Origin: Pseudomonadota bacterium | GTDB lineage: Bacteria; Pseudomonadota; Gammaproteobacteria; Burkholderiales; Rhodocyclaceae | NCBI GenBank assembly: GCA_018241695.1 | Contig: JAFEDH010000011.1 | Location: 62,001-126,000 of the forward strand | Direction: 5' to 3' | DNA length: 64,000 nt | In this document: one piece after another, positions 35,001-46,807 of the stretch | How the letters are laid out: the number at the start of each line of letters is the position of its first letter | Numbering within the stretch: the first letter of the stretch is position 1 | Notes under the pieces: model-generated | Databases searched by the model: none | Seen by the model: the letters and a program-made list of their open reading frames with translations, nothing else | What the model was told of the DNA's origin: nothing | Position numbers and translations under genes: made by a program

Positions 35001-36023
35001 TTCATCCTCGGTCACCCGCAGATGGACGCGGCCGGTCAGGCGGTCGAGATCCAGCATCGGCAGGTTTTTCGCCAGACGGATCTGAACGTCGGCCAGCGCC
35101 ACATCGGCCGTGAGCCCCACCGGATGCAGGCCCTCCAGATCGACCCACAGATTCAGGCCACCATGGCCGTGCGGCAGGTCGACCGGATAATCCAGCCAGG
35201 CACGCCATCCGGCCAGATCGGTATTGCCCAGCGAGGCGTAGATCTGGCCGCGCCATCGCGCCAGATCGCGCAGGCTGCGGTGCAGCCAGGGGCTGTGGAA
35301 TTCGCCGCGGATGTCGACCGGCCCGGCCAGTGTGGAGGGAGGGCGTCCCGTGAAACCGAAGCGGTGCCGGATGAAGCCGTTGTGCAGGTCGAAATTGAGC
35401 TCGTCCAGCATCAGGGGCGGCGCGGCGCGGCGCTCGTCGAGCCAGCGCACGCGGGCGCCGCGCACCACGATGCGGTCCTGGGAGAGCAGCCAGTCGGACA
35501 GGCCCGTATCCTCGCGGGACGTATCCACGGGCAGATCGGCGATGAACAGGCGGCCATCCACCGCCCGGCGCAGCTGCAGATCCGGCCCCTGGATTTCGAG
35601 ACGATGGAGGTGAAGGGTGAAGCGCAGGAGGGATTCCCAGCCCACCACCGCCTCCACCTGATCAAGGTGCAATGCCGGATGCCCGGTTCTGCCCATGATG
35701 TCCAGCCCGCGCAGGAGCAGGCGCGGACGCAGGCCCTCCCAGCCGCCATCGAGACGGGAAATCGTCACCGGGCGTTGCAGGCTGGTGGACAGCAGTCGTT
35801 CCACCTCGCCCCGGTACCCCGCCACCTGGGGCATCACTGCCAGACGCAGCAGCAGATACAGCACGCCAAAGAGGAAATAGCCGGCCAGCACCGTCCACAG
35901 CAGAAAACGCAGCAGGCGCCCCCGGGTCAGGGCAGGCCAGCGTGTCGTGAAAGGAGCGGGCAGGAAAGGAATGCGCATGGGCGACGGCGGGTGGCTGCCC
36001 GCTACAATGGCGGGACTCGACAT
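32052..36023 (-). CDS. yhdP: YhdP family AsmA-like envelope protein (TIGR02099)
   Basis: The protein has 1323 residues, the usual length for this family. It has one N-terminal transmembrane helix (LLRFLLWTVLAGYFLFGVLYLLL) and then a long periplasmic part. This has the AsmA-like beginning (ISRLDGGWEGLRPRLLLRGL) and a C-terminal AsmA-type end (RISRGVMDTRDLEIRGPAAR, then VATGVLLANPATGAAAWVFN). YhdP and its AsmA relatives form bridge-like structures that carry phospholipids to the outer membrane. I chose the ATG at 36023, which has GGAG five bases upstream. It is divergent from glnE, with only 28 bases between the start codons. Confidence 0.93.
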   Translation of the reverse strand: MSSPAIVAGSHPPSPMRIPFLPAPFTTRWPALTRGRLLRFLLWTVLAGYFLFGVLYLLLRLAVMPQVAGYRGEVERLLSTSLQRPVTISRLDGGWEGLRPRLLLRGLDIMGRTGHPALHLDQVEAVVGWESLLRFTLHLHRLEIQGPDLQLRRAVDGRLFIADLPVDTSREDTGLSDWLLSQDRIVVRGARVRWLDERRAAPPLMLDELNFDLHNGFIRHRFGFTGRPPSTLAGPVDIRGEFHSPWLHRSLRDLARWRGQIYASLGNTDLAGWRAWLDYPVDLPHGHGGLNLWVDLEGLHPVGLTADVALADVQIRLAKNLPMLDLDRLTGRVHLRVTEDERSLTTRALSLRTREGIAVAPTDFHVRWRPLEGEFSANQLDVHVLARLADYLPLTEDMRARLKSYSPQGRFIQPRFSWQGRHEPFEHYRTSGRFEGLAVASLDQQPGFSGFSGSIEGDETGGNFTFDGKDAVLELPAVFPQPRLAFTHLTAEGRWKRNGKDMTLTLVRSRFANADAEGEASGTYHHLSGRGEIDLDARISHADGRAVWRYLPGVVSDDVRLWLKDALLGGKAEGASLKLRGDLSHFPFVDNSGIFRIQAAIKDASLKFASGWPQIDGIDGTLEFERARMTITASRGRMAGANLAGVKAEIADLEAPEELMTISGKAGGATAAFLQFIEDSPVGERIDHFTQAMKATGNGELDLLLHLPLRHLENAKVNGGYRFDGDKIKFNPDLPPLEDVRGRIEFTADSLKAKGVRGRMLGGPAQVDMATDREGGVAVDARGEINVAQLRQQMPQPVFDYLSGTARWAGAIRVKQRNVAVRLSSDLKGLTSTLPEPFNKPATEARPVVFERKPPDPKLLPPVRRSRPGTPPVPAVPRDQIELTWGKALHVQLLRRIDGDKPVVERGLLGIGDVTPRLPERGTLLALNMPRLDLDLLRSLSASGKDSGKAEEDGAGLDLGQIEVRADEAVAFGRQIHDLRLTGSRRAGPWSAEVRSREITGHLEWNGAGAGRISGRIAQFSLPPAETAMTTAPARPASTVSELPAIDLVFDHFNFRNHDLGEVRLTAENKAGDWNFNVAMQNDDGNLNAQGRWRPGGEGPDTHLDLRLKAKSIEKTLGRIGYVDAVRRGNATLEGSFAWEGPPYSIDYPTLDGSLKIEARDGQFNKLEPGVGRLLGILSLQSLPRRITLDFRDVFSEGFAFDAIDGTARISRGVMDTRDLEIRGPAARVAMQGSVDLTRETQNLKVRIQPALGETVATGVLLANPATGAAAWVFNKLFGGPLDRIFAYEYTITGAWADPRVEKSGAPGKDAVPKIPAAPAAAP

Positions 36024-36051
36024 CTAGGCTCCGGATTCTAACCGACACCCC

Positions 36052-38712
36052 ATGCCCACCCTGGATCAGGCCCTGCACTTCTCCCGCCACTTTTCACGCC
36101 TGCTGGAGTCCCGCCCCGGATTGCGCGAGGAGATCGGGCAGTGCTGGCACCAGGCCCCGACCGCAGCCACGATGCAGGCCTGGCTCGACACCCAGCCCGC
36201 CGACGAGGACAGCCTCAAGCCCGTGCTGCGCCGGCTGAAGCACTGGGTGCATGCCTGGGTCGGGCTGCGCGATCTGGCGGGGCTGGCGCCGCTGGCGGAA
36301 GTCACCACGGCCATGAGCCTGATCGCGGAAATGGCGCTCACCCATGCGATCACCGTCCTTTCCGCCACTGCGGAAGCCCGCTACGGCACCCCGCGCAACG
36401 CGGCGGGCGAACACCAGACCCTGGTCGTGATCGGCATGGGAAAGCTGGGCGGACGCGAGCTCAATGTTTCCTCCGACATCGACCTGATCTTTGCCTACCC
36501 CGATGACGGCGAGACCGATGGCGCGCGCCCGATCTCGAATTTCGAATTTTTCACCCGCCTCGGCCGTTCGCTGATCAATGTCATTTCCGATCTCACGGCC
36601 GATGGCCAGGTGTTCCGGGTCGACATGCGCCTGCGCCCCAATGGCGATTCCGGCCCCCTGGTCTGCTCCTACGACATGCTGGAAAACTACTTCATCACCC
36701 AGGGCCGGGAGTGGGAACGCTACGCATGGATCAAGGCGCGTCCCCTGAGTGGCGGGCACCATGATGCGCTGGAAGCCGTCCGGCGGCCCTTCGTGTTCCG
36801 CAAATACCTGGATTTCGGCGCCATCAACGCCATGCGCGAGCTGCATGCCCAGATTCGCGCCGAAGTGGCGAAAAAGGACATGGCCAACCACATCAAGCTG
36901 GGGCCGGGCGGGATTCGTGAAATCGAATTCATCGCCCAGGTCTTCCAGCTCATCCGTGGCGGCCGCGACAGCGCATTGCAGATCAAACCCACGCTCCAGG
37001 TGCTGCCGCTGCTGGCCGAGCGGGGAACCCTCGATCAGGAGAGCGTCGCCACGCTGTCCGCCGCCTACGATTTCCTGCGCCGGCTGGAGCATCGCCTGCA
37101 ATATCTGGACGACGCCCAGACCCATCGCCTGCCCGCCGGCGCCGAAGATCAGGCCCTGGTGGCGTCGGCCATGGGCTTCGCTTCCTACGCGGCGCTGCTG
37201 GCGGAACTGGATGCCCATCGGGAAGCCGTGTCGCAGCACTTCGGGGCGGTTTTCGCCGACCCCAATCGTGAAGGCCACGCACTCGATACGCTCTGGCAAG
37301 GCGCCGATGACGAAGGGCTGGCCGTGGCGCTCGCGCGTCTTGATTTCACCCATCCCAATGAAGCCGCGGAGCGGCTGACCAATCTGCGCCGCGCCAGCCG
37401 CTATCAGCAGATGCCACAGGGCATACGCGAGCGGTTCGACGCCCTGATCCCGCGCGTGCTGGAAGTGGCGGCAAAAACACCCCGGCCCGATGCGACCCTG
37501 GCCCGCATGCTGTCCCTGCTCGAAGCCGTTTCGCGCCGGGCGGCCTATCTCGCCCTGCTCCAGCAGTACCCCGATGCCCTGCACAAGGTCGCCATGCTGA
37601 TGGGCAGCTCGGCCTGGGCCGCCGAATATCTGCAACGCCACCCCATCCTGCTCGACGAACTGCTCGATTCCCGTCTGCTCCAGTCCGCGCCGGACTGGGC
37701 GGCGTTTCGCACCGACCTGCAGCGCCAGCTCGAAGCCGAGGAACCCGACACCGAGCGCCAGATGGATCTGCTGCGGGAAGCGCACCATGCCCAGGTATTC
37801 CGCCTGCTGACCCAGGATCTCTCCGGCCTGCTACCCCTCGAAACCCTGTCCGACCACCTGTCCGAACTGGCCGACATCATGGTGGCCGCGGCCCTGCATT
37901 TCGCCTGGCGCAAACTGGTGACCCGTCATCGGGAAACCCCCCGCTTTGCCGTCATCGGGTATGGCAAGCTGGGTGGCAAGGAACTGGGATACGCCTCCGA
38001 TCTCGACCTGGTTTTCCTCTTCGAGGATGAAGCAAGCGAAGCGGGCCAGATCTATGCCCGGCTGTCGACCCGCCTCAACACCTGGCTGTCGGCCCAGACG
38101 CCGGCGGGCCAGCTGTTCGAGACCGATCTGCGCCTGCGGCCCAATGGCGAAGCGGGCCTGGTCGTGGTGTCGATCGAAGCCTTCCGCGACTACCAGCTGC
38201 ACAACGCCTGGAGCTGGGAACACCAGGCCCTGACCCGGGCCCGCTTTTGCGCCGGAGATGCGGCGCTGGGAGAAAAATTCGAACAGGTCCGCATCGAGAT
38301 CCTGAGCAAGGAGCGGGATATGGGGCAGCTGCGCGAGGAAGTGCTGGCCATGCGCCAGCGCATGCTCGACGCCCATGCCACCCCGGCCGACACCGGCCTG
38401 TTCGATCTCAAGCAGGATCCGGGCGGCCTCATCGATGTGGAATTCATCATCCAGTTTCTGGTGCTCGGATACGCCCATCGCCATCCCGGGCTGTGCGCCA
38501 ACAAGGGCAATATCGCCCTGCTGCGCATGACCGCCGAACTCGGGCTGATCCCGGCGCCCCTGGCGGAAAAGGTACGCGATGCCTATCGTGAATACCGGCG
38601 CCTGCAGCATGGCCTGCGCCTCGACAACCAGGACAGCCGCATCGGGCGCGAGACCGTGCTGCCCTGGATCGAAGCGGTGCAAAAGCTCTGGCGTGTAGTA
38701 TTCGCCGCTTGA
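36052..38712 (+). CDS. glnE: bifunctional glutamine synthetase adenylyltransferase/deadenylylase
   Basis: The 886-residue protein has two nucleotidyltransferase domains. The N-terminal deadenylylase domain shows IGMGKLGGRELNVSSDIDL and the C-terminal adenylylase domain shows IGYGKLGGKELGYASDLDL, both followed by the metal-binding D-x-R-L-R-P block (VDMRLRPNG and TDLRLRPNG). GlnE adds or removes AMP on glutamine synthetase in response to PII proteins and glutamine, tuning nitrogen assimilation. The length is slightly short but complete. Confidence 0.97.
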   Translation: MPTLDQALHFSRHFSRLLESRPGLREEIGQCWHQAPTAATMQAWLDTQPADEDSLKPVLRRLKHWVHAWVGLRDLAGLAPLAEVTTAMSLIAEMALTHAITVLSATAEARYGTPRNAAGEHQTLVVIGMGKLGGRELNVSSDIDLIFAYPDDGETDGARPISNFEFFTRLGRSLINVISDLTADGQVFRVDMRLRPNGDSGPLVCSYDMLENYFITQGREWERYAWIKARPLSGGHHDALEAVRRPFVFRKYLDFGAINAMRELHAQIRAEVAKKDMANHIKLGPGGIREIEFIAQVFQLIRGGRDSALQIKPTLQVLPLLAERGTLDQESVATLSAAYDFLRRLEHRLQYLDDAQTHRLPAGAEDQALVASAMGFASYAALLAELDAHREAVSQHFGAVFADPNREGHALDTLWQGADDEGLAVALARLDFTHPNEAAERLTNLRRASRYQQMPQGIRERFDALIPRVLEVAAKTPRPDATLARMLSLLEAVSRRAAYLALLQQYPDALHKVAMLMGSSAWAAEYLQRHPILLDELLDSRLLQSAPDWAAFRTDLQRQLEAEEPDTERQMDLLREAHHAQVFRLLTQDLSGLLPLETLSDHLSELADIMVAAALHFAWRKLVTRHRETPRFAVIGYGKLGGKELGYASDLDLVFLFEDEASEAGQIYARLSTRLNTWLSAQTPAGQLFETDLRLRPNGEAGLVVVSIEAFRDYQLHNAWSWEHQALTRARFCAGDAALGEKFEQVRIEILSKERDMGQLREEVLAMRQRMLDAHATPADTGLFDLKQDPGGLIDVEFIIQFLVLGYAHRHPGLCANKGNIALLRMTAELGLIPAPLAEKVRDAYREYRRLQHGLRLDNQDSRIGRETVLPWIEAVQKLWRVVFAA

Positions 38713-38834
38713 AATTCTCCGTGGCGACACGGTGAAGCCGACGCAAGACCTGGGGCCACCCATCGCCGTCGCGCCATCATTGCCGTGTCGCCGCATTCTT
38801 CCTGATCCGCAACGTTTTTCATCCGACCTTCATC

Positions 38835-40073
38835 ATGCCCGTCAACTATGCGACCCCCGCCGCCGATCAACTTCATGCCGTCGCCGGCGTCCGCCTGGGC
38901 GTTGCCCAGGCCGGCATCCGCAAGAAAGACCGTTACGACCTGACCCTGCTCGCGCTGGATGAAGGCGCCCGCGTAGCCGGCGTTTTCACCCGTAACCGTT
39001 TCTGCGCCGCACCGGTCACCCTGTGTCGCGAACATCTGGCGCAGGGCAGCGATATCCGCGCCCTGGTGATCAACACCGGCATCGCCAACGCCGGCACCGG
39101 CGCACCCGGCATGCAGGCGGCCAGCGCGACCTGCGCCGCCGTGGCCGCATCACTCGGCATCGAGGCACGTCAGGTGCTGCCCTTTTCCACCGGCGTGATT
39201 CTCGAACTGTTGCCCGCCGAGCGCGTAATCACGGGGCTGCCCGACTGCCGGAATGATCTCCGGGCCGAGGGCTGGCATGCCGCCGCCCATGCCATCATGA
39301 CCACCGACACGGTAGCCAAGGCGGCTTCGCGCCGCGTACAGATTGACGACAGGACCATCACCCTCACCGGCATCTCCAAGGGCGCCGGCATGATCCGGCC
39401 CAACATGGCCACCATGCTGGGCTTTCTCGCCACCGACGCCGGCATCGCCCCGACCCTGTTGCAACAACTGGCGAAGGAAGCGGCCGACGTCTCCTTCAAC
39501 TGCATCACCGTGGATGGCGACACCTCCACCAATGATTCCTTCATTCTCATCGCCACCGGAAAATCGGGGTTGCAGATCGAGGATGCCGGCGCCGCCGCAT
39601 GGCCGGCGCTCAAAGCCGCGGTCATCGAAGTGGCGCAGGAACTGGCCCAGGCCATCGTGCGCGATGGCGAAGGCGCGACCAAGTTCATCACCGTGACGGT
39701 GGAGGGCGGCAAGGACGCGGAGGAATGCCGCAAGGTCGCCTACGCCATCGGCCACTCGCCCCTGGTGAAGACCGCCTTCTTCGCCTCCGACCCCAATCTC
39801 GGCCGCATCCAGGCGGCTGTCGGCTATGCCGGCATCGAGGATCTCGACGTGGCACGAACCCGCATCTGGCTGGGCAGCAATGGTGAAGAAGCCCTGGTTT
39901 CGGAAAATGGTGGCCGTGCCGACGGCTATACCGAGGACACCGGCGCCCGCATCATGCAGGCTGCCGAGATCACGGTGCGCGTCCACCTGGGTCGTGGCGA
40001 TACCCGCACCACCGTGTGGACCTGCGACCTTTCCTACGACTACGTGAAGATCAACGCCGACTATCGCAGTTAG
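38835..40073 (+). CDS. argJ: bifunctional glutamate N-acetyltransferase/amino-acid acetyltransferase ArgJ
   Basis: The 412-residue precursor has the autocleavage site in [11 protein letters not shown], where the Thr of the ATML motif becomes the nucleophile of the beta chain. Other ArgJ blocks are [46 protein letters not shown] and [15 protein letters not shown]. It catalyses acetyl recycling between ornithine and glutamate in arginine biosynthesis, and possibly the first step with acetyl-CoA. The intergenic space to glnE is 122 bases. A terminator follows. Confidence 0.97.
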   Translation: MPVNYATPAADQLHAVAGVRLGVAQAGIRKKDRYDLTLLALDEGARVAGVFTRNRFCAAPVTLCREHLAQGSDIRALVINTGIANAGTGAPGMQAASATCAAVAASLGIEARQVLPFSTGVILELLPAERVITGLPDCRNDLRAEGWHAAAHAIMTTDTVAKAASRRVQIDDRTITLTGISKGAGMIRPNMATMLGFLATDAGIAPTLLQQLAKEAADVSFNCITVDGDTSTNDSFILIATGKSGLQIEDAGAAAWPALKAAVIEVAQELAQAIVRDGEGATKFITVTVEGGKDAEECRKVAYAIGHSPLVKTAFFASDPNLGRIQAAVGYAGIEDLDVARTRIWLGSNGEEALVSENGGRADGYTEDTGARIMQAAEITVRVHLGRGDTRTTVWTCDLSYDYVKINADYRS

Positions 40074-40112
40074 GTAGAAAGCAAATCCGGCACCGTCCGG
40101 GGAATTCCGCAT

Positions 40113-40137
40113 AGCCCGCTATAAAGCGGGCTTTTTT
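40113..40137 (+). terminator. Rho-independent terminator after argJ
   Basis: AGCCCGCT and AGCGGGCT form an 8-bp stem around a four-base loop (ATAA), followed by a run of T. It starts 39 bases after the argJ stop codon. Confidence 0.88.
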
Positions 40138-40250
40138 GTCCACCTCATTCCGGCATGCACCGCTGACTGCCGAATTCAAACGGGCGCGGAGCACAACTCC
40201 CCGCTGCCAAAATGCGGCTGCAGCGATCGGCCAAGCCATCGGGCGCAGCG

Positions 40251-41129
40251 CTACAGCACCACCAGCAGCGCCAGCGGCAGGAACACGATGGAGGCCAGAT
40301 TGCCGATCATGACCAGCGCGGCCACCTTGTCCGGCTCCTGGCGATAGCGCTCGGCGAAGACGTAGTTCATCACCGCCGGCGGCAGGGCGCCGTAGAGGAA
40401 CAGCAGCCTGGCTTCGGTACCGTGCAGGCCGAGCAGGGGCGTGATCGCAAGCGCGAGCGCCATGCCTGCCAGCGGCCGTGCCACCGCACCGATCAGGCCA
40501 ATGCGCCATTCCTTGAAAGCACCCTCGGTGAGGCGGACGCCGAGACTGAAGAGCGCGAGCGGAATGGAAATGTCGCCCAGCATCCGGAAAGCGGTGGCCA
40601 GGGGCGGCCACAGCGCAAGACCGCTCGAGCCGACGGCGAGGCCCGCGGCGGTGGCCACCACGGCGGGCTGGCGCCACAGGTTGCCCAGATGCGCCCGGTG
40701 ATCGAGCAGCCAGACCCCCAGCGAAAAATGCAACAGGGTGGAGGCGACGAAGAGCACCACGGCCAGGGGCAGGATGTCGCTGCCGAAGGTGAGCACCGCC
40801 AGCGGCACGCCCAGATTCACGCTGTTGTTGAACATCAGGGGCGGCGCCAGGGTGAGCGGCCGGAGGCCCGCCGCGCGCGCCAGTCCCCAGCCCACGGCGC
40901 CGCTGCCGAGCACCATGGCGGCCGCACCGAGGGCGAGGCTGCCATAGGTTTCGAGATCGAAGGTTTTGGCCGCGAGGGCGGAAAAGATCAGGGCGGGGAC
41001 GAACACATCCATGTTGATGTGGTTGGCCACCGACATGTCGGACGGATGGCGCCGGCCATAGGCGTAGCCGGCCGCCACCAGGGCGAACATGGGAAAGAGA
41101 ATGGCGACGATACGCAGCGCGGTATCCAT
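40251..41129 (-). CDS. AEC family transporter (auxin efflux carrier superfamily)
   Basis: The 292-residue membrane protein has about ten transmembrane helices in two halves. Typical features are FALVAAGYAYGRR near the N-terminus, the INMDVFVPALIFSAL segment and the MFNNSVNLGVPLAVLTFG cross-over region with Asn and Pro. The C-terminal half includes the ALFSLGVRLTEG segment. Bacterial AEC members carry organic anions such as malate or malonate; the substrate here is unknown. It follows hslU by 24 bases on the same strand. Confidence 0.9.
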   Translation of the reverse strand: MDTALRIVAILFPMFALVAAGYAYGRRHPSDMSVANHINMDVFVPALIFSALAAKTFDLETYGSLALGAAAMVLGSGAVGWGLARAAGLRPLTLAPPLMFNNSVNLGVPLAVLTFGSDILPLAVVLFVASTLLHFSLGVWLLDHRAHLGNLWRQPAVVATAAGLAVGSSGLALWPPLATAFRMLGDISIPLALFSLGVRLTEGAFKEWRIGLIGAVARPLAGMALALAITPLLGLHGTEARLLFLYGALPPAVMNYVFAERYRQEPDKVAALVMIGNLASIVFLPLALLVVL

Positions 41130-41153
41130 CGGCGCTCAGGGAAACGGCGCGGG

Positions 41154-42485
<1,332 letters not shown>

Positions 42486-42507
42486 GGATTTTTCTTCAGC
42501 AATGGGT

Positions 42508-44001
42508 TCAGGATGCCGGGGTGCCGGCCGGGGAGATCAGTTCCGCCAGGCGGTGGCGCTGCAGCTTGCCGCTGGGCGTGCGCGGCAACTGCCGGGCGAG
42601 GACGTAGGCGGCGGGTGCGAAGGGGCCGAGGGCGGTCCGGGCGTGGGCCTGCACCGCATCGAGAGTGCCACCGGAACCCAGCACCAGGGCCGCCGCCAGG
42701 ATCTCGCGACCATCCGCGAGGACATGGGCGAAGGCTCCCGCCTCGACAACGGCGGCATGCGCGCACAGGGCGGCTTCCACTTCGTCCGGGTTGACCTTGA
42801 GTCCGCCCACGTTGAGCACGTCGTCCTCGCGGCCAGCGATGTAGAGCAGGCCCTCGGCGTCGACCCGGCCCAGATCGCCGGGCACATACCAGCCGTCCTG
42901 GAAACGCCGGGCGGTGGCCTCGGGGTCGTGCCAATAGCCGGACACCATGCCTTCGGCGCGCAGGCGCAGGCGCCCCTGCTGCCCCGGCGGCAGGGGACGG
43001 TTGCCGGTGTCCACCACCTGAACCTCCGCCCAGGGCGGGATACGGCCCACGCTATCGGGATGCCGGGCCAGGGTCTGCGCATCGGCCAGCGAAAGGAAGC
43101 CGGTTTCGGTGGTGCCGTAGGCGGTGGTGATCTGTGGCGTGATGCGCCGCCGCAGCAGCTCCTGCAGGCGCGGCGCGATGTGGCCGCCGAAAACGCGCAG
43201 GGCGAGCAGGGAAGGCAGGCGTGGCCCGTCCGTTGTGATCAGGGCCGCGAGACTCTCCCCCTGGGCGGGGGCAATGTCCCAATGGGTGGCGCCCAGAACC
43301 AGGGCGGTTTCGCACAGGGCGCCAATCTCCATGCCGGCCGGGAAGAGCACCGCCCCACCCACGCTCAATGTCACCAAAGCAGGGATCAGGCCGGCGCCAA
43401 AGTTGATGTCCATGGGCAGCAGCCGGCTGTTGCCGGCCTGGGCATCGGAATTGTGCTGCACGCGCAGCGCCAGCAGGCGATGGCTCATGGCCATGCCCTT
43501 GGGATCGCCCGAGGTGCCCGAAGAAAAGGCGATGCGGCACAGGGCCTCCGGCAACACCGCGGCCACCGGACCCGGGGCACTGGCCGTGCGGTCATCCACC
43601 GTCACATCGTCGAGGCGAAAAACGGGCAGGCCCGGCAGGGCCATTTGGGGATCCTGCAGCGCGACCCGGGCAACACCGAAGGAACGGGCGGCCTTTTGTC
43701 GCCAGGCCTGGGGCAGCATCGGATGCAGGGTCACGGTCACGGCACCGACCTGGGCCAGGGCCAGCAGGAAGGCCAGGTGCAGGGGCGCCTGGGGCAGGGA
43801 GACCCCGACCACCTCGCCCGGAACGCATCCCTCGGCGCGCAGGCGCGCCGCCAGCGTGTCCACCGCGGCCCAGAGCTGGCGGTGGCTGATGGCGCCACCG
43901 ATATGGATCACCGCCGGCGCGCCGGGCTGGCGGCGCAGGCCTTCGCGCAGCGTGGAAACCAGATTCCAGGAAGCGTCCGCCACGGAAGGAGAGGCAGCCA
44001 T
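42508..44001 (-). CDS. AMP-dependent acyl-CoA synthetase/ligase located between hslV and hslU
   Basis: The 497-residue protein has the ANL superfamily motifs: [20 protein letters not shown] (P-loop), [16 protein letters not shown], the hinge [20 protein letters not shown] and the C-terminal [12 protein letters not shown] with the catalytic Lys. It activates a carboxylic acid as an acyl adenylate, probably for CoA transfer; the substrate is unknown. The ATG at 44001 is five bases from the hslV stop and the stop is 22 bases before hslU, so all three genes look like one operon. This placement is not part of the usual hslVU operon. Confidence 0.9.
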   Translation of the reverse strand: MAASPSVADASWNLVSTLREGLRRQPGAPAVIHIGGAISHRQLWAAVDTLAARLRAEGCVPGEVVGVSLPQAPLHLAFLLALAQVGAVTVTLHPMLPQAWRQKAARSFGVARVALQDPQMALPGLPVFRLDDVTVDDRTASAPGPVAAVLPEALCRIAFSSGTSGDPKGMAMSHRLLALRVQHNSDAQAGNSRLLPMDINFGAGLIPALVTLSVGGAVLFPAGMEIGALCETALVLGATHWDIAPAQGESLAALITTDGPRLPSLLALRVFGGHIAPRLQELLRRRITPQITTAYGTTETGFLSLADAQTLARHPDSVGRIPPWAEVQVVDTGNRPLPPGQQGRLRLRAEGMVSGYWHDPEATARRFQDGWYVPGDLGRVDAEGLLYIAGREDDVLNVGGLKVNPDEVEAALCAHAAVVEAGAFAHVLADGREILAAALVLGSGGTLDAVQAHARTALGPFAPAAYVLARQLPRTPSGKLQRHRLAELISPAGTPAS

Positions 44002-44006
44002 GGCGC

Positions 44007-44543
44007 TCAGTCCAGCGTTTCGATCAAGTGATTCTGGTTGGTGTAGATACACAGGTCACCGGCGATGGCGAGCGATTTCTTGACGATCTCGGCGGGCGCC
44101 AGTTCGGTATTTTCGAGCAGCGCACGGGCGGCGGACTGGGCATAGGCGCCGCCGCTGCCGATGGCGGCGATGCCCAGTTCGGGTTCGAGCACATCGCCAT
44201 TGCCGGTAATGACCAGCGAATGCTCCCGGTCGGCGACCGCCAGCATGGCTTCGAGCCGGCGCAGCATGCGGTCGGTGCGCCAGTCCTTGGCCAGTTCGAC
44301 CGCCGCGCGCAGCAGCTTGCCCTGATGCTTTTCGAGCTGGGCCTCGAAACGCTCGAAGAGGGTGAAGGCATCGGCCGTACCGCCGGCAAAGCCGGCCAGG
44401 ATGCGGTCGTTGTAGAGCCTGCGCACCTTGCGCGCACTGGCCTTGATGACGATGTTGCCCAGGGTCACCTGGCCGTCGCCACCCAGAGCGACCCGATCGC
44501 CGCGCCGCACGGAAAGAATGGTGGTGCCGTGGTATTGCTCCAT
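44007..44543 (-). CDS. hslV: ATP-dependent protease peptidase subunit HslV
   Basis: The 178-residue protein begins [20 protein letters not shown]. The propeptide is removed to expose the N-terminal Thr of TTILSVRR, the proteasome-like nucleophile. Conserved segments include [40 protein letters not shown] and [20 protein letters not shown]. HslV assembles as a double hexamer and degrades unfolded proteins with HslU. The start at 44543 matches the family. Confidence 0.97.
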   Translation of the reverse strand: MEQYHGTTILSVRRGDRVALGGDGQVTLGNIVIKASARKVRRLYNDRILAGFAGGTADAFTLFERFEAQLEKHQGKLLRAAVELAKDWRTDRMLRRLEAMLAVADREHSLVITGNGDVLEPELGIAAIGSGGAYAQSAARALLENTELAPAEIVKKSLAIAGDLCIYTNQNHLIETLD

Positions 44544-44589
44544 GAAACGCTCCGGGAAAACCGCAAAGGCGGCGATTTTACGCTTCCGC

Positions 44590-46707
44590 TCAGAATAACT
44601 TCGCCAGGCCGGCGAACCAGCCCCGGCGCGGGCCGTACTGCGGCGCGAACACCCCGATACCGCTGCCGTCGCGCAGGGCATAGGATTTGTCAAACAGGTT
44701 GACCACCGCCAGCCGCGTCTCGAAAGCCCCCAGCGCGGCGCTGTGCCAGATACGCGATATCCCGGCATCGACCTGGGTGTAGGCCGGCAGATGGTCGGTG
44801 TTGAAATTGCCGTTGCGCAGGCCGCTGCCGAAGATGGCGTTGGCGGAAAGCGTGGCGCCGCGCCAGGCATAGGCCACGCCGGCGGAAGCGGTCCAGTTCT
44901 GGTCGTGATCGGTGTGGATCCAGTGGTTGGCGGCATAGGCCAGCGTGGCCGGATCAAGATTGAACTGTCCGGAGACGATATTCCGGCCCAGGCTGATGGT
45001 GTGGGTGAGATTGGCGTAGGTGGAGAGTTTTTCCGTGCGGTAGGCGATCGATAGTTCGACACCGTAAATCTTCCCCTCGGCGTAGTTGAAGGGGGTGAAC
45101 AGCGGCGCGCTGCCGAACTGGCCATCGTCGAGCAGGTTGGTGATGCGCTTGTAGAAAATATCGGCACCCAGGGTCAGGTGCTCGTCCGGAGTATGGCTGA
45201 TGCCGAAATCCAGATAGTGCGAACGCTCCGGCTGCACCGGATCGTTGCGGCTGTTCGACGGGTCGGGCAGGGCCGAGGTGCCGAGAAACTGCGTCACCGT
45301 CGCGCTGCTGATCCGCTCCGTCGGCGGCGGGGTGAAGTAGCGCGCGTAGGCGGCATGCACGGTGGTGTGCGCGCCGGCCTTGTACACCAGCCCCAGGCGC
45401 GGGCTGAACTGGCTGGCGCTGACATCGGCATCCATGCTGTCGAAACGCGCGCCGTAGTTCACCGTGAGCGCCGGGGTCGCCTGCCACTCGTCCTGCAGAT
45501 AGCTCCCCCACAGGCGGTTGCCCTGGCGCGGGGCGCTGGCCGTCACGGCAAGCGGTAGCGATCCGGGCAGATAATCACCCTGGGCATCGACGGCGAAAAC
45601 CGTTGCCGCGTTTTCGCTGCGGGTGGTTTCGTGGCGGGCGAAAAGACCCATGCGCAGGGTGTGCGCGGTATCCCAGGCATAGCTCGCATCGGCCTGGAGG
45701 CCGTTGCTCAGGCTGCTGCGCAGCAGCCGCGTGGCGGCATCGGCGAACAGCAGGTCATTGGCATCGGGCGTGAAGCGCGCCTGGCTGTAGCGGGAAAAAA
45801 GCGCCACCTGATAATCCATGCCGCCACCGGTGCGGCTTTGCAGGGCCAGCACCCCGTACTGGTTGGTTTCGCGCTGGCGGTCGTCGAGTGTTGCCGAGAC
45901 GGGCAATGCCGCGCTACCCAGATAGGCCGCGGCGTTGGGCGTTACCGGCAGTCCGGCGCGGACAGGAATCTGGAAGCTGCCGGAATAGCTGCTCAGCATC
46001 GCACTGATGCGGGTGGTCGGGCTCACCACATAGGCCAGATAGCCGAACAGTTTTTCCTGCTCACTGCGATCATGCCGCGCCGAATATGCCGGCGTCGGGT
46101 TTTCCAGCCCCAGATCGGTGCGCAGCCGGGAACCGGTGAGGTAATAGCTCCAGGGGCCGGTGCTGTTGCCGTATTCAAAGCCCGGATGGGAGGTGCCCTG
46201 GCTGCCACCGTAGTAATCGATCCGCCCGCCGCCGTCGAACTGGCTCTTGGTCTCGATCTCCACCACGCCGGCGGTGCGAAAGCCGTACTGGGCCGGCAAT
46301 GCCCCGGTCATGAGATCGATGCGCTTGGCGAAGCGGGTATCCAGTGTCGAGCCGAACCCGCCGATGCCGTCGGGCAGGATCACGCCGTTTATGCGGTATT
46401 GCAGATTGCCGTGGTCGCCGCGCACATGCAGCTGGCCATCGGCGTCATCGACCACACCGGGCGCCTGCAGCAGCACCTGGTTGAAACCGGTGTTGCCGCC
46501 CTGGGGCAGGCTGGAGACATCGTCCGCGCTGAAGCGGTACAGGCTGCCGCCGGTCTTCGGGGAAAGCGCGTTGCGCGCCGCGTCGAGGCGCTGGGCGACG
46601 ATGGTGATTTCCTCCAGGATCGTGGTCTGGTCGGCCAGGGCTGGCGAGGCCAGGCAGGAAAGTGCGAGGACGATGCCGCACGCGCGGCAGTGAGAAGGGG
46701 ATTGCAT
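44590..46707 (-). CDS. TonB-dependent outer membrane receptor
   Basis: The 705-residue protein has a Sec signal peptide ([14 protein letters not shown]), a TonB-box-like [11 protein letters not shown], and a plug domain ([35 protein letters not shown], here in parts). A beta-barrel follows that ends in the aromatic residue Phe (FAGLAKLF). Such receptors import siderophores, vitamin B12 or other large solutes. The ligand is unknown and no cobalamin riboswitch or Fur box was recognised upstream. It lies 100 bases after a small protein with a Cys/His motif on the same strand and starts behind AGGAG. Confidence 0.92.
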   Translation of the reverse strand: MQSPSHCRACGIVLALSCLASPALADQTTILEEITIVAQRLDAARNALSPKTGGSLYRFSADDVSSLPQGGNTGFNQVLLQAPGVVDDADGQLHVRGDHGNLQYRINGVILPDGIGGFGSTLDTRFAKRIDLMTGALPAQYGFRTAGVVEIETKSQFDGGGRIDYYGGSQGTSHPGFEYGNSTGPWSYYLTGSRLRTDLGLENPTPAYSARHDRSEQEKLFGYLAYVVSPTTRISAMLSSYSGSFQIPVRAGLPVTPNAAAYLGSAALPVSATLDDRQRETNQYGVLALQSRTGGGMDYQVALFSRYSQARFTPDANDLLFADAATRLLRSSLSNGLQADASYAWDTAHTLRMGLFARHETTRSENAATVFAVDAQGDYLPGSLPLAVTASAPRQGNRLWGSYLQDEWQATPALTVNYGARFDSMDADVSASQFSPRLGLVYKAGAHTTVHAAYARYFTPPPTERISSATVTQFLGTSALPDPSNSRNDPVQPERSHYLDFGISHTPDEHLTLGADIFYKRITNLLDDGQFGSAPLFTPFNYAEGKIYGVELSIAYRTEKLSTYANLTHTISLGRNIVSGQFNLDPATLAYAANHWIHTDHDQNWTASAGVAYAWRGATLSANAIFGSGLRNGNFNTDHLPAYTQVDAGISRIWHSAALGAFETRLAVVNLFDKSYALRDGSGIGVFAPQYGPRRGWFAGLAKLF

Positions 46708-46807
46708 GAAAGGCTCCTGATGCGTGATGCGTGATTCAGGAAGCGCGAGCGCCCCGGCGGGGCTTCACGCATCCTGTGCTCACATGAATGGACCGATGAA
46801 TCGGGTA

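Noticed and set aside
46708..46807. Cobalamin riboswitch upstream of the TonB-dependent receptor gene
   Set aside because: The space is only 100 bases and no B12-box-like sequence was seen.
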